The notes: a model not told the origin generated them from the letters alone. Positions 9,278 through 17,943 are shown, numbered from the stretch's first letter. The stretch: 64,000 nt of DNA from Ignatzschineria sp. (GCA_030150405.1 JASLFU010000033.1:1-64000), one strand, 5' to 3'. Program-made: numbers and translations.

Positions 9278-10330
9278 TTACTCAAGGCCAAAGGCGTTGC
9301 TACCGTAAACCCCTTGAAGTTCGAGAGCTTTACCCCCGCCGCGAACAACGCAGGTAAGTGGGTCATCGGCAATAATTGCATCAAGACCTGTCTCTTCAGA
9401 AATGAGTTGTGCGATGTTGCGCAGTAGCGCTCCACCTCCGGTGATGACAATGCCTCGCTCAGAGATGTCAGCTGCAAGTTCAGGAGGAGTGGACTCTAGC
9501 GCTAAACGTACAGCACTCACAATACCTTGGAGGGACTCCATAAGCGCTTCCAAAATCTCATTAGAGGTAAGAGAGAAGGTGCGGGGAACGCCTTCGCTTA
9601 AGTTACGGCCACGAACTTGTGTTTCCAAAATCTCCGCCGTAGGGAAAGCGGTACCAATGTCATGTTTAATCCGCTCCGCAGTGGGCTCACCAATCAACAT
9701 GCCATAATTGCGGCGAACATAGTTAATAATCGCTTCATCGAAGGTATCTCCACCGATGCGTACGGAGTTGGCATAAACAATACCGGTCAGTGAGATAACG
9801 GCAACTTCAGATGTTCCTCCGCCAATATCAAGTACCATGGAGCCTGCAGCCTCATGAACTGGAATACCTGCACCCAGGGCGGCGGCCATTGGTTCTGGAA
9901 TTAGTTTGGCCTCTAAAGCACCAGCATTTTCCGCAGCTTCCTTAATAGCGCGGCGCTCTACGTGTGTTGCCCCTGAAGGCACACAGACAATAACTCGAGG
10001 ATTCGGGCGTCCTAACAAGATGTTGCGAGTTAAGACTTGGTTGATAAAGTTTTCAAGCATAATCTCCGTTTTAGGAAGATCAGCAATCACCCCATCTTTT
10101 AAGGGGCGTGTTGTTTCGATCGTGTCCGGCGTTCTACCGAGCATTAGCTTTGCTTCACGACCTACTGCAGAGAGACGAGGACGACCTGTTTTAAGATCAC
10201 GCTCAATCGCGACAACAGAAGGCTCATTCAATACGATGCCTTGTCCGCGCATATAGATTAAGGTGTTAGCGGTTCCAAGATCGATCGAAAGATCGCGGGA
10301 AAAAAATGATTTTAAACGTTTAGGTATCAT
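9278..10330 (-). CDS. mreB: Rod shape-determining actin homologue MreB
   Basis: MreB forms membrane-bound antiparallel filaments that orient elongasome movement. The 350-residue protein has the actin-fold ATP motifs: phosphate 1 DLGTANTLIY, phosphate 2 MVLDIGGGTSEVAVIS and the adenosine motif GIVITGGGALL. The N-terminus (MIPKRLKSFFSRD) should give the amphipathic membrane-binding helix. It is the first gene of the eight-gene minus-strand shape operon and is divergent from tpiA, so the operon promoter should lie in the 190-bp gap at 10331-10520. Confidence 0.97.
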   Translation of the reverse strand: MIPKRLKSFFSRDLSIDLGTANTLIYMRGQGIVLNEPSVVAIERDLKTGRPRLSAVGREAKLMLGRTPDTIETTRPLKDGVIADLPKTEIMLENFINQVLTRNILLGRPNPRVIVCVPSGATHVERRAIKEAAENAGALEAKLIPEPMAAALGAGIPVHEAAGSMVLDIGGGTSEVAVISLTGIVYANSVRIGGDTFDEAIINYVRRNYGMLIGEPTAERIKHDIGTAFPTAEILETQVRGRNLSEGVPRTFSLTSNEILEALMESLQGIVSAVRLALESTPPELAADISERGIVITGGGALLRNIAQLISEETGLDAIIADDPLTCVVRGGGKALELQGVYGSNAFGLE

Positions 10331-10520
10331 TGTCTTTTACTCTGTGGCCATCGGTTTTACTAAAAGAGAAGCGCAGATGCGAAAGATCCACATAGCTAAT
10401 ATATTGAAGATCGATAGGCAGCGCTGTTGAAAATAATGTACGATTATAACAATTAAACCATTTTAGGTGACGATAATTTTAGAGCGTCATCAGAACGATT
10501 TAGATTCTAAAGGAAAGGTC

Positions 10521-11273
10521 ATGACAAAAAGAAGACGTTTTGTAGCAGGCAACTGGAAAATGAATGGCTCGTTAGACGCAAATAGGGCGTTATTAAATGC
10601 TCTGGTGGATTCTGTAAAAGAGGCTGAATCTGAAGTGGTGGTCTTTCCCCCGGCGCTTTATGTGCAGCAAGTTTCGGGGATTGTAGATGGCAGTAATATT
10701 GCGGTAGGGGTGCAAAATATCTCAGCTGAAAAATCGGGTGCATTCACAGGTGAGATCTCAGTAGAGATGGTGAAAGATTTTGGTGTGAAATATGCGCTTA
10801 TCGGTCACTCTGAGCGCCGTACTCTTTATGGGGAGAGCGATAAAGATGTGGCCCTTAAATGTAAGGCTGCTGTAGAGGGGGGATTAATTCCGGTAATCTG
10901 CGTAGGCGAGACAGAAGAAGAGAGAGAAAATGGAAAGACCGAAACAGTTATCAAAAAGCAGATTGTATCGGTGATCGAGCAGATTGGGATTGAGTATTTT
11001 AAAGAGGCTATTATTGCCTATGAGCCCGTTTGGGCAATCGGTACCGGAAAGACGGCAACCCCAGAGGAAGCAGATGCTGTGCATGAATTTATTCGCTGTA
11101 CATTAAAAGAGTACGATGCTAATATATCGAACCTTATTCGAATCGTATATGGGGGAAGCGTGAATGCTTCAAATGTCGATTCGCTTTTCAAGAAAGATAA
11201 TATTGACGGAGCTCTTGTCGGGGGCGCCTCATTAAAAGCAGAAGAATTTACTAAGATTGCTTTTGCGAAATAG
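10521..11273 (+). CDS. tpiA: Triosephosphate isomerase
   Basis: Cytosolic glycolytic enzyme that interconverts dihydroxyacetone phosphate and glyceraldehyde 3-phosphate. The protein shows the conserved NWKMNG start, the electrophilic histidine in IGHSERR, the catalytic glutamate in AYEPVWAIGTGK (followed by the flexible loop 6) and the phosphate-binding GGSVNASN and GALVGGASL segments. I chose the ATG at 10521, which has a strong AGGAAAGG site and gives 250 residues, rather than the in-frame ATG at 10467, which adds 18 unconserved residues. The gene is followed 17 bp later by secG, a common arrangement in proteobacteria. Confidence 0.97.
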   Translation: MTKRRRFVAGNWKMNGSLDANRALLNALVDSVKEAESEVVVFPPALYVQQVSGIVDGSNIAVGVQNISAEKSGAFTGEISVEMVKDFGVKYALIGHSERRTLYGESDKDVALKCKAAVEGGLIPVICVGETEEERENGKTETVIKKQIVSVIEQIGIEYFKEAIIAYEPVWAIGTGKTATPEEADAVHEFIRCTLKEYDANISNLIRIVYGGSVNASNVDSLFKKDNIDGALVGGASLKAEEFTKIAFAK

Positions 11274-11290
11274 AATAATTAGGGATCAAA

Positions 11291-11602
11291 ATGGCAGAAA
11301 ATCTAATCTATATCTTGCATATCTTTGCATGTGTTAGTATCATTGCCCTCGTGCTAGTCCAGCAAGGCAAGGGCGCGAATGCAGGAGCTGCATTTGGCGC
11401 TGGTGCATCAGGCACTGTTTTTGGTGCGGCAGGTAAGTCAAACTTTCTTGCAAAATTAACAAAATGGCTTGTTGCACTATTTTTTATCACCAGCCTTGTC
11501 ATGATGTTTTATTCTGGTAAGATTAGCGCAACTAAAAGTGTTATCGAAACACTTCCCGTTCAGGAAGTTCCCGTAGTTGGAGGTAATGCTCCACAGGAGT
11601 AA
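11291..11602 (+). CDS. secG: Protein-export membrane protein SecG
   Basis: SecG is the small third subunit of the SecYEG translocon and assists SecA-driven protein export. The 103-residue protein has two membrane helices (about residues 3-20 and 53-72) separated by a Gly/Ala-rich loop with the characteristic GKGANAGAAFGAGASGTVFG motif. The C-terminal tail is short. It lies between tpiA and tRNA-Leu, the usual gammaproteobacterial order. Confidence 0.95.
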   Translation: MAENLIYILHIFACVSIIALVLVQQGKGANAGAAFGAGASGTVFGAAGKSNFLAKLTKWLVALFFITSLVMMFYSGKISATKSVIETLPVQEVPVVGGNAPQE

Positions 11603-11625
11603 GTTTCGGTATACAACCAGTTTTT

Positions 11626-11710
11626 GCCGGCGTGGTGGAATTGGTAGACACGCTACCTTGAGGTGGTAGTGCCTAACAGCATCCCAGTTCAAATCTGGGC
11701 GTCGGTACCA
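11626..11710 (+). tRNA. tRNA-Leu (anticodon GAG)
   Basis: An 85-nt class II tRNA with CCA encoded at the 3' end. The acceptor strands GCCGGCG and CGTCGGT pair over seven positions with two G-U pairs. The anticodon arm CTACC-TTGAGGT-GGTAG places GAG at 11660-11662, which reads leucine CUC and CUU codons. The variable arm is long enough for leucine, and the T arm CCCAG-TTCAAAT-CTGGG is perfect. The gene sits 23 bp after secG and is followed at once by a terminator. Confidence 0.96.
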
Positions 11711-11715
11711 TACAA

Positions 11716-11745
11716 AACCCTAACTCTTATGAGTTAGGGTTTTTT
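11716..11745 (+). terminator. Rho-independent terminator after tRNA-Leu
   Basis: An 11-bp perfect stem (AACCCTAACTC and GAGTTAGGGTT) with a TTAT loop is followed by a run of Ts. It should end the tpiA-secG-tRNA-Leu transcript. The 175 bases that follow, up to pilC, are AT-rich and hold no gene that I can see. Confidence 0.9.
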
Positions 11746-11920
11746 ATTGCGTTTTTTTCTGTTTTTACCGTTTTATACGCTTTTCTATTATCGATTCGGA
11801 ATCCTCTTTTTTAGCTCTCTTATAGCTATATTCTTCTCCATTAATTCTCGGCGTGAATTTTATGGCTGTTTTTGATAAATTTCTTTTTAAAACAGTGGGT
11901 TAATCTTTAGGGTGTTTGAG

Positions 11921-12979
11921 ATGTCAGTGGAAACGCTAAAAGCACTTAAGCCGAAAACACTTCTTCTCTTTAGTGAGCAGATGGGTGTGATGCTTCAATC
12001 GGGAGTCCCAATTCTTGCGGCTTTAGAGAATTTAAAAAGTTATAGTCGAGATAGAAATTTTACTCAGTTGCTCCAAAAAATTGAGCGGGGACTTTCAGAA
12101 GGGCGTCTGTTATCCGATATTTTTCGATCTGAGCCAAAGATATTTAGCCACTATTACTGCGCAATTATTGAGGTGGGTGAGCATTCGGGGAGGTTGCCTG
12201 AATCTTTTCTGGCATTGGCTGAGTCAATATCGCGTCGACAGAACTTACAGCAGATGGCGAAAAAAGCGCTTATTCATCCTATAGCGGTGATGATTGTGGC
12301 GATGGCGGTGACTTATTTTATACTTGTCGGGCTTGTGCCAACCTTTGAGTCTCTCTTTGCGGAAAATGGCGCATCGCTGCCCAAAGTAACACAATGGGTA
12401 GTGGCCGTTGCCCGTTATCTACAATCTTCGAGTTTTTTATCGTTACTCTTTTTTATTTTTGTGGGGATGTTTTTTGTGCGGCACCGATTTCGGACGCAGG
12501 AGAAATTTCGCTATAAGCTTGAGGGTATTCTTTTTTCCTTGCCGGGAGTTGGTCGCTTTCAGCAACAACTGCTCTCTGCTCATTATGCGGAAGTTTTGGG
12601 AATTTTGCTCTCTTCAGGCGTCTCCATAGGGAAGGCGCTGACGATTTTAGGGGAGAGCTTTAATAATCTTCATTTTAAAAATGCGGTAAAAGATCAGCTA
12701 ACTTGGGTAGAGGCAGGCGGGTCTTTGGTAAAAGGGATGGAGGAGGGTGAGCTTTTCTCACCACTCATGCTCACAATGATTCGGGTGGGTGAGGAGAGCG
12801 GGCAATTGCCCGAAATGTTAAGCCGATTAGCTGAGCTACAAAAAAGAGAGATCGAGGATTTAGTCGATCAGCTTATGGTGCTCCTAGAACCTACGCTGAT
12901 TGTTTTAATCGGTCTAGTTATAGGGGGAATCGTAGTAGCGCTCTATCTGCCTCTCTTCTCGTTAGGGGAGGTGCTATAA
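11921..12979 (+). CDS. pilC: Type II secretion/type IV pilus inner-membrane platform protein (PilC/GspF family), shortened N-terminus
   Basis: Family T2SSF platform proteins are inner-membrane components that couple the assembly ATPase to pilin polymerisation. The protein carries two GspF domains (about residues 10-130 and 210-335) with the repeated EVGEHSGRLPESF and RVGEESGQLPEML motifs, and three membrane helices. From the ATG at 11921 it has 352 residues, whereas PilC proteins usually have about 400; the N-terminal cytoplasmic segment of some 50-60 residues is missing. A GTG at 11912 in the same frame adds three residues. It is followed by pilD 1 bp later. The usual upstream pilB ATPase gene is not present. 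Confidence 0.88.
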   Translation: MSVETLKALKPKTLLLFSEQMGVMLQSGVPILAALENLKSYSRDRNFTQLLQKIERGLSEGRLLSDIFRSEPKIFSHYYCAIIEVGEHSGRLPESFLALAESISRRQNLQQMAKKALIHPIAVMIVAMAVTYFILVGLVPTFESLFAENGASLPKVTQWVVAVARYLQSSSFLSLLFFIFVGMFFVRHRFRTQEKFRYKLEGILFSLPGVGRFQQQLLSAHYAEVLGILLSSGVSIGKALTILGESFNNLHFKNAVKDQLTWVEAGGSLVKGMEEGELFSPLMLTMIRVGEESGQLPEMLSRLAELQKREIEDLVDQLMVLLEPTLIVLIGLVIGGIVVALYLPLFSLGEVL

Positions 12980-12980
12980 A

Positions 12981-13721
12981 ATGGGGCTTACCTCGGGAGC
13001 TTCTTGGCTTCTGTTTGTCATTTTTGTGGGGTTTCAGCTTTGGATAATAAAGATTATAGCTGCCTATGAAATCAGGCTTCGTTGCGGGAGGCTTACAGAG
13101 CGGGAGCGGGATCAATTATCGACTTTAGAGCGCAGTCATGCTCTCTTTTTTCTTCTCTTTATGGGAGGAGTTTTCTATTCTTCTTCTGATTTACAGGCGC
13201 TTTTTTCGCTGGAAAGTTTGTCTCTCTGGAGTAAGGGAGATGAGATTTTAGAAAATAAAATCCCCCTATATGAGCTGTTAGCTTTTGGCATTTTAGGGGT
13301 GTTGAGTGGTGTGCTTGCGCAAATAGATCTTTTTATGCAAGTTTTGCCGGATCGATTTACCCAAATGCTGCTCTGGGTGGGTTTGTTGATCGCCGCCTGT
13401 GTAGGGAGAGATCAGTTGGAAGCTGCATTTTGGGGTGTGGTAGTTGCCTATATCCTTGGGGAGTTGATCTACCGAATCAGCTTTTGGTGTTACCAAAGGG
13501 AGGCGTTTGGGCGCGGAGATCTAAAGTTAATGGCGGCTTTAGGAGCTTGGTTAGGGGCGTCGCCGCTTTTGATGTTAATTTTATCTAGCTCATTAATTGG
13601 GTTGCTTTTCGGATTGCTGTTGCAATTACACGCGAAATTGAGAGCTCGTCCGCTCCCGACGACAATTCCTTTTGGTCCTCCGCTACTGATATCGGGTATA
13701 ATTTTGTATCTATTTAAGTAA
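12981..13721 (+). CDS. pilD: Prepilin peptidase, peptidase domain only (PilD-like, lacking the zinc/methylase motif)
   Basis: A24-family membrane aspartic protease that cleaves the leader from type IV pilins. The two catalytic aspartates are visible in QIDLFMQVLPDRFT and GRGDLKLMAALGAWLG, and there are about seven hydrophobic segments. At 246 residues the protein is shorter than a typical PilD (about 290). I find no paired CxxC motifs and no clear N-terminal PPxSxCPxC or SFLNVV segment, so the methyltransferase half appears lost or degenerate. It lies 1 bp after pilC and before coaE, the standard pilC-pilD-coaE order. Confidence 0.85.
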   Translation: MGLTSGASWLLFVIFVGFQLWIIKIIAAYEIRLRCGRLTERERDQLSTLERSHALFFLLFMGGVFYSSSDLQALFSLESLSLWSKGDEILENKIPLYELLAFGILGVLSGVLAQIDLFMQVLPDRFTQMLLWVGLLIAACVGRDQLEAAFWGVVVAYILGELIYRISFWCYQREAFGRGDLKLMAALGAWLGASPLLMLILSSSLIGLLFGLLLQLHAKLRARPLPTTIPFGPPLLISGIILYLFK

Positions 13722-13756
13722 AAATAACTCATTTAAAGAGCAAGAGTTGAGGCAGC

Positions 13757-14416
13757 ATGGGTGAGAAATTGGGGCGTCCAAAGCGAATATTACTAACGGG
13801 AGGCATTGCAAGCGGGAAGAGTTTTGCCTCCGATTTTTTGGCTAAACTTGGCGCAAAAGTGATCGATACCGATAAAATTTCACGGGCGATGACTTCAAAT
13901 CAAAATAGAAAAGGGCGGGAGGCGCTTAAAGAGATTCAGCAGATTTTTGGCTCGAAAGTTGTGAATGAGGCGCTCGAACTCAATCGTGCAGAGATGCGGC
14001 GGATTATCTTTAATGATCCCGAGAAAAAAGAGGTGTTAGAGAAGATTCTGCATCCTCGAATTTTAGCGGAGACAAAAGCACAGCTAGCAGAGTTTGAAGA
14101 TCGATTTAAACACTCGCAGAATAGCGAAGGGGAGAAGCAGTATAGTTTAATTGTGGTGCCGATTATTTCGCCAAGTTCTCCTTATCTTGCTATGGCTGAT
14201 GAAGTGCTGGTAATTGAGACAGATTATGAAACACAAGTTGCACGCATCATGGCTCGGGATGGGAATGATCGAGCATTAGCTGAAAAAATTATCGCCGCCC
14301 AAATTCCCCGTTTAGAGCGGCGCAAATTAGGCGATAGAATTATTATTAATGATTCTAAAACATATGTTGAGCAGGTGTTAAGAAGGCTAGATCGGGAGTA
14401 TTCAACGCCGCTCTAA
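13757..14416 (+). CDS. coaE: Dephospho-CoA kinase
   Basis: Last enzyme of coenzyme A synthesis; it phosphorylates the 3'-hydroxyl of dephospho-CoA. The 219-residue protein has the Walker A motif LTGGIASGKS near residue 15, the DTD segment at about residue 40 and the HP motif (ILHPRI) that contacts the substrate. The ATG at 13757 has GAGG 6 nt upstream. A slightly longer N-terminus (MGEKLGRPKR) precedes the P-loop strand. Its place between pilD and zapD is conserved in gammaproteobacteria. Confidence 0.95.
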   Translation: MGEKLGRPKRILLTGGIASGKSFASDFLAKLGAKVIDTDKISRAMTSNQNRKGREALKEIQQIFGSKVVNEALELNRAEMRRIIFNDPEKKEVLEKILHPRILAETKAQLAEFEDRFKHSQNSEGEKQYSLIVVPIISPSSPYLAMADEVLVIETDYETQVARIMARDGNDRALAEKIIAAQIPRLERRKLGDRIIINDSKTYVEQVLRRLDREYSTPL

Positions 14417-14417
14417 T

Positions 14418-14452
14418 TTTTTAACCTCCTTTTAAGGAAGAGAGGTTAAAAA
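14418..14452 (+). terminator. Hairpin after coaE, possible weak terminator
   Basis: An 11-bp stem (TTTTTAACCTC with GAGGTTAAAAA) encloses a 13-base loop directly after the coaE stop codon. There is no strong T-run after it on the plus strand, so it may be a 3'-end stabilising hairpin or a weak terminator. Confidence 0.5.
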
Positions 14453-14534
14453 TAATAATCGCACGATTTTAAGATCATGTTATTTTAGCAATAATTATTA
14501 AAGAGATCGGAGCTTCGATCAGAGTAGGAGAGTT

Positions 14535-15251
14535 ATGATTTATGAGTTTCCCTTAACTGAGGGTGTTCGTCGTTTTTTGCGGATTGAGATGCTATTTCAG
14601 CAAGCTGAAGAGCATATGACCCAAGATTCCGCCTATAGTACTCTCTCGGCAATTCGGGCGTTGCTCGATGTGGTGACGTTAGTCTCAAAAAATGATCTTA
14701 AAATCGAAATTATAAAGCAGCTAGATCATCTTGCGGTTCATCCCCGGGTGGCTGTGGAAGATAAGGTGCGGATTCGAGCGATTAAAGATACCTTAAGCCG
14801 CCAATCAATTCGGGCGTATGATGAGATTAAGGAGAATATGTTTCTCAATATTTTGCGGCAAAGACTTAATATTGTCGGTGGAGTATGTGCCTTTGATCTG
14901 CCGATTTTGCACCATTGGTTGCGTCAGCCTTATGAGGTGCGTAGAGAGCATTTTTATCGCTGGTTTGCGGTACTTAACACTATTAAGGGGGCGGTGGATT
15001 TTACACTGGAAAAGACCCGCGCCTTAACCATTACAGAGAGCTGTGAGTTTGAGCAAGGTTTCTATTATCGCTCGGTAAAATGGAAAGCAGCCTTGATGCG
15101 TCTAGATGTGGGAGACCATGATTTTTTCCCAGAATTTAGTGGTAACCGGCATCAGTTAAGTATCCGTTTAGTTCATCAGGAAAATCCCTGGAGTAAACCG
15201 GTACAGGTAAAAGAAGATATCGCCTTAGAAGTGGAGATCTGTGGAAATTAA
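14535..15251 (+). CDS. zapD: Cell division protein ZapD
   Basis: ZapD (YacF, DUF1342) binds the FtsZ C-terminal tail and bundles FtsZ filaments at midcell. The 238-residue protein opens with the family motif YEFPLTEGVRRFLRIEMLF, has a helical N-terminal domain and a beta-rich C-terminal domain with CEFEQGFYY. The start has GGAG about 6 nt upstream. It follows coaE as in E. coli, but yacG, which often comes next, is absent here. Confidence 0.94.
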   Translation: MIYEFPLTEGVRRFLRIEMLFQQAEEHMTQDSAYSTLSAIRALLDVVTLVSKNDLKIEIIKQLDHLAVHPRVAVEDKVRIRAIKDTLSRQSIRAYDEIKENMFLNILRQRLNIVGGVCAFDLPILHHWLRQPYEVRREHFYRWFAVLNTIKGAVDFTLEKTRALTITESCEFEQGFYYRSVKWKAALMRLDVGDHDFFPEFSGNRHQLSIRLVHQENPWSKPVQVKEDIALEVEICGN

Positions 15252-15303
15252 GGGCTATATACTTTATAGAAAGCAGATAAGAAGTTCCTGACAGACATTT
15301 TCG

Positions 15304-15333
15304 TTGAAAGTTGGTAAAATCCCGGGATAAATT
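15304..15333 (+). promoter_or_regulatory. Possible promoter upstream of fabG
   Basis: TTGAAA at 15304-15309 and TAAATT at 15328-15333 are separated by 18 bases, a plausible sigma-70 pair in the 172-bp gap before fabG. No known fatty-acid regulator site (FabR or FadR) could be recognised. This is a by-eye match only. Confidence 0.35.
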
Positions 15334-15423
15334 TAAATGGCGAGTGCCTAAAAGTTATTATTGGAAGCAATTAAAATTTGTAAGAGAATGAATATCTCTT
15401 AAGTAAAGAGGGCAAAGGAAAAG

Positions 15424-16158
15424 ATGAGTTTAGATGGCAAAGTAGCATTAGTTACAGGGGCAACCCGTGGGATTGGGAAAGCAATTGCAGAGAGTTTAGT
15501 AGCTCAGGGAGCGTACGTTTTTGGTACTGCAACCTCAGAAAATGGGGCAAATACTATCTCAGAATATCTCGGTGATAAGGGCAAGGGTTTGGTTTTAAAT
15601 GTCACGGATCAGGCCAATATTGAAGCTGTTTTAAAGCAGATCGAAGAAGAGAAAGGCGCGCCCACTATTGTGGTTAATAATGCGGGTATCACAAAAGATC
15701 AGCTCTTAATGCGAATGAAAGATGAAGATTGGATGGATGTTATTCAAACAAATCTCACGAGTGTCTACACCATCTCGAAAGCGGTGATGCGCCCAATGAT
15801 GAAGGCGCGCTGGGGTCGTATTATTAATATTAGTTCAGTGGTGGGTATTACCGGGAATGCGGGGCAGACGAACTATTCTGCGGCAAAAGCTGGCGTAATT
15901 GGTTTTACTAAATCGATGGCTAAAGAGGTGGGGTCTCGTGGGATTACTGTAAACTGCGTGGCACCTGGCTTTATTGATACCGATATGACCAAAGATCTTC
16001 CTGAAGCGGTAAAAGAGAATCTTTTAGCAAATATTCCTGCAGCACGTCTTGGAAAGCCTGAAGAGATTGCACATGCTGTAAGCTTCTTGGCATCGGAAGG
16101 GGCGGGGTATATTACCGGAGAAACGATCAACGTAAATGGTGGGATGTTGATGGACTAA
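15424..16158 (+). CDS. fabG: 3-oxoacyl-[ACP] reductase
   Basis: NADPH-dependent reductase of type II fatty-acid synthesis, acting on beta-ketoacyl-ACP in the cytosol. The 244-residue short-chain dehydrogenase has the cofactor motif GATRGIGKA, the NNAG motif (VVNNAGIT), the catalytic Ser and the YSAAKAG tyrosine-lysine pair, and the C-terminal GGMLMD end typical of FabG. It leads fabG-acpP-fabF; fabD and fabH, usually just upstream, are not in this stretch. Confidence 0.97.
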   Translation: MSLDGKVALVTGATRGIGKAIAESLVAQGAYVFGTATSENGANTISEYLGDKGKGLVLNVTDQANIEAVLKQIEEEKGAPTIVVNNAGITKDQLLMRMKDEDWMDVIQTNLTSVYTISKAVMRPMMKARWGRIINISSVVGITGNAGQTNYSAAKAGVIGFTKSMAKEVGSRGITVNCVAPGFIDTDMTKDLPEAVKENLLANIPAARLGKPEEIAHAVSFLASEGAGYITGETINVNGGMLMD

Positions 16159-16200
16159 TAAATTTTTATTAGTTATAATTAGATCCTATTCTTTTGGTGA

Positions 16201-16228
16201 ACTGTTAATTCAACAGTCGTTTTTTTTA
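16201..16228 (+). terminator. Terminator-like hairpin between fabG and acpP
   Basis: A short stem (ACTGTT-AATTC-AACAGT) is followed by CG and eight Ts. A second hairpin, CAAGGG-GTTTG-CCCTCTTG, comes just after it at about 16232-16250. The arrangement suggests partial termination, with acpP also using its own promoter or processed end, as its product is needed in great excess. Confidence 0.6.
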
Positions 16229-16277
16229 GTACAAGGGGTTTGCCCTCTTGTGAAAATAATTTAAGGATTTTATAGTT

Positions 16278-16514
16278 ATGAGCGACATCGAAACACGAGT
16301 CAAAAAAGTTATCATGGAACAGCTTGATGTAAAAGAAGATCAAGTTGTAAACGCAGCATCATTTGTTGATGATTTAGGTGCAGACTCACTTGACACTGTT
16401 GAGTTAGTAATGGCTCTTGAAGAAGAGTTTGACTGCGATATTCCAGATGAAGAAGCTGAGAAAATCACTACAGTTCAGCAGGCAATTGACTACGTTAATG
16501 CTAACTTAGACTAA
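16278..16514 (+). CDS. acpP: Acyl carrier protein
   Basis: Small acidic protein that carries growing acyl chains on a 4'-phosphopantetheine arm. The 78-residue sequence has the invariant DSL attachment site (LGADSLDTVELVMALEE) with the serine near position 37. Its codon use is even and its ribosome site (AAGGATTTTATAGTT before ATG) is clear. It lies between fabG and fabF and is flanked by hairpins on both sides. Confidence 0.98.
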   Translation: MSDIETRVKKVIMEQLDVKEDQVVNAASFVDDLGADSLDTVELVMALEEEFDCDIPDEEAEKITTVQQAIDYVNANLD

Positions 16515-16554
16515 TACATTGCATTGCACTTGATGTGCAGTCAATAAGATATAG

Positions 16555-16602
16555 GCGACTGTATTTAGGCTCTTAACCAGATCTAAAACAGTCGCTTTTT
16601 TA
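16555..16602 (+). terminator. Terminator after acpP
   Basis: A long interrupted stem: GCGACTGT pairs with ACAGTCGC, and inside it TTTAG pairs with CTAAA. A run of Ts follows at once. It should end the acpP transcript, so fabF may need its own promoter in the 90-base gap that remains. Confidence 0.8.
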
Positions 16603-16690
16603 TTGATACTTTTTCATTTTTTTGCAAGATTTAAATCAGATTCGATAGATTGCCATGCAATTCAAAGACGGCACAAATAGGAGAGGTCGG

Positions 16691-17932
16691 ATGAAGCGTC
16701 GTGTTGTAGTTACAGGATTAGGGGCGGTAACCCCTGTGGGAAATAGCTTTGAGGAGTCCTGGAAAAATATTTTAGCAGGGAAGAGTGGGGCAGCGCCGAT
16801 CACCCTCTTCGATGTTGAAGATTTCCCCGTAACATTTTCAGCGCCAGTAAAAGATTTCGATGTTGCGCAATATATGAAGCCTCGCGATGCGCGTCGGATG
16901 GACCTCTTTATTCAGTATGCATTAGCGGCAAGTTTAGATGCTATGGAAGATGCTAAGCTTGAAGTGACTGAAGAAAACGCTGAGCGTATTGGTACCATGA
17001 TTGGTTCAGGTATAGGTGGCTTGCCAGGTATTGAAGAGAATCATACAACGCTTGTGGAGCGTGGCGCAGGTCGGGTGAGCCCCTTCTTTGTTCCCCGTTC
17101 AATTATTAATATGGCCTCAGGGCAGCTCTCTATTATGAAGGGGATTAAAGGGCCGAATATGTCTGCGGTTACTGCATGTGCTTCGGGTACCCATTCCATT
17201 GGGGTTGCAGCACGCCTTATTGAGCATGGTGATGCTGATATCATGATTGCCGGGGGAGCAGAGATGGCGACGACGCCTCTAGGTATCGCAGGTTTTGCGG
17301 CTGCTCGGGCGCTTTCTCGTAGGAATGATGCCCCCGAAAAAGCTTCTCGCCCGTGGGATGTGGATCGTGATGGTTTTATGCTCGGGGATGGAGCGGGGAT
17401 TTTAGTGCTTGAAGAGTATGAGCATGCAAAGGCACGGGGCGCTAAGATCTATTGCGAACTTGTTGGTTTTGGTATGAGTTCAGATGCTCATCATATTACA
17501 AGCCCTTCGCCCGATGGCTCTGGTGCGAAGCAATGTATGTTAGCCGCCCTTAAAGATGCCGGCATTGAGCCCAAAGAGGTGGATTACATTAATGCCCATG
17601 GAACCTCAACACCTGTAGGAGATCTTATGGAGCTTGAGGCGGTTCAAGGGGCGTTTGGCGATTATGCTAAAACTGTGGCGATTAGCTCTACCAAATCGAT
17701 GACAGGACATCTTTTAGGTGCTGCGGGAGGCATTGAAGCGGTCTTCTCTATCTTAGCGATCCGCGATCAGATTTTGCCGCCCACAATTAACCTTGAAAAC
17801 CCCGAGCCGATGGCGCAAGAGTTTAATATTATTGCCAATAAGCCACAGTCGGCTGAGGTTAACTATGTGTTAACGAACTCCTTTGGTTTTGGTGGAACAA
17901 ACGGTAGCTTGCTCTTTAAAAAGATGGATTAA
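16691..17932 (+). CDS. fabF: 3-oxoacyl-[ACP] synthase II
   Basis: Condensing enzyme that elongates acyl-ACP with malonyl-ACP, including the temperature-sensitive step from C16:1 to C18:1. Conserved features are the N-terminal RRVVVTGLGAVTPVGN, the nucleophilic cysteine in TACASGTHSIG, the histidines in NAHGTSTPVGD and SMTGHLLGAAGG, and the C-terminal NSFGFGGTN. I chose the ATG at 16691, which has AGGAGAGG in the proper place and gives 413 residues; a start at 16655 would add 12 unconserved residues. Confidence 0.97.
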   Translation: MKRRVVVTGLGAVTPVGNSFEESWKNILAGKSGAAPITLFDVEDFPVTFSAPVKDFDVAQYMKPRDARRMDLFIQYALAASLDAMEDAKLEVTEENAERIGTMIGSGIGGLPGIEENHTTLVERGAGRVSPFFVPRSIINMASGQLSIMKGIKGPNMSAVTACASGTHSIGVAARLIEHGDADIMIAGGAEMATTPLGIAGFAAARALSRRNDAPEKASRPWDVDRDGFMLGDGAGILVLEEYEHAKARGAKIYCELVGFGMSSDAHHITSPSPDGSGAKQCMLAALKDAGIEPKEVDYINAHGTSTPVGDLMELEAVQGAFGDYAKTVAISSTKSMTGHLLGAAGGIEAVFSILAIRDQILPPTINLENPEPMAQEFNIIANKPQSAEVNYVLTNSFGFGGTNGSLLFKKMD

Positions 17933-17943
17933 GAGGTACTCCT

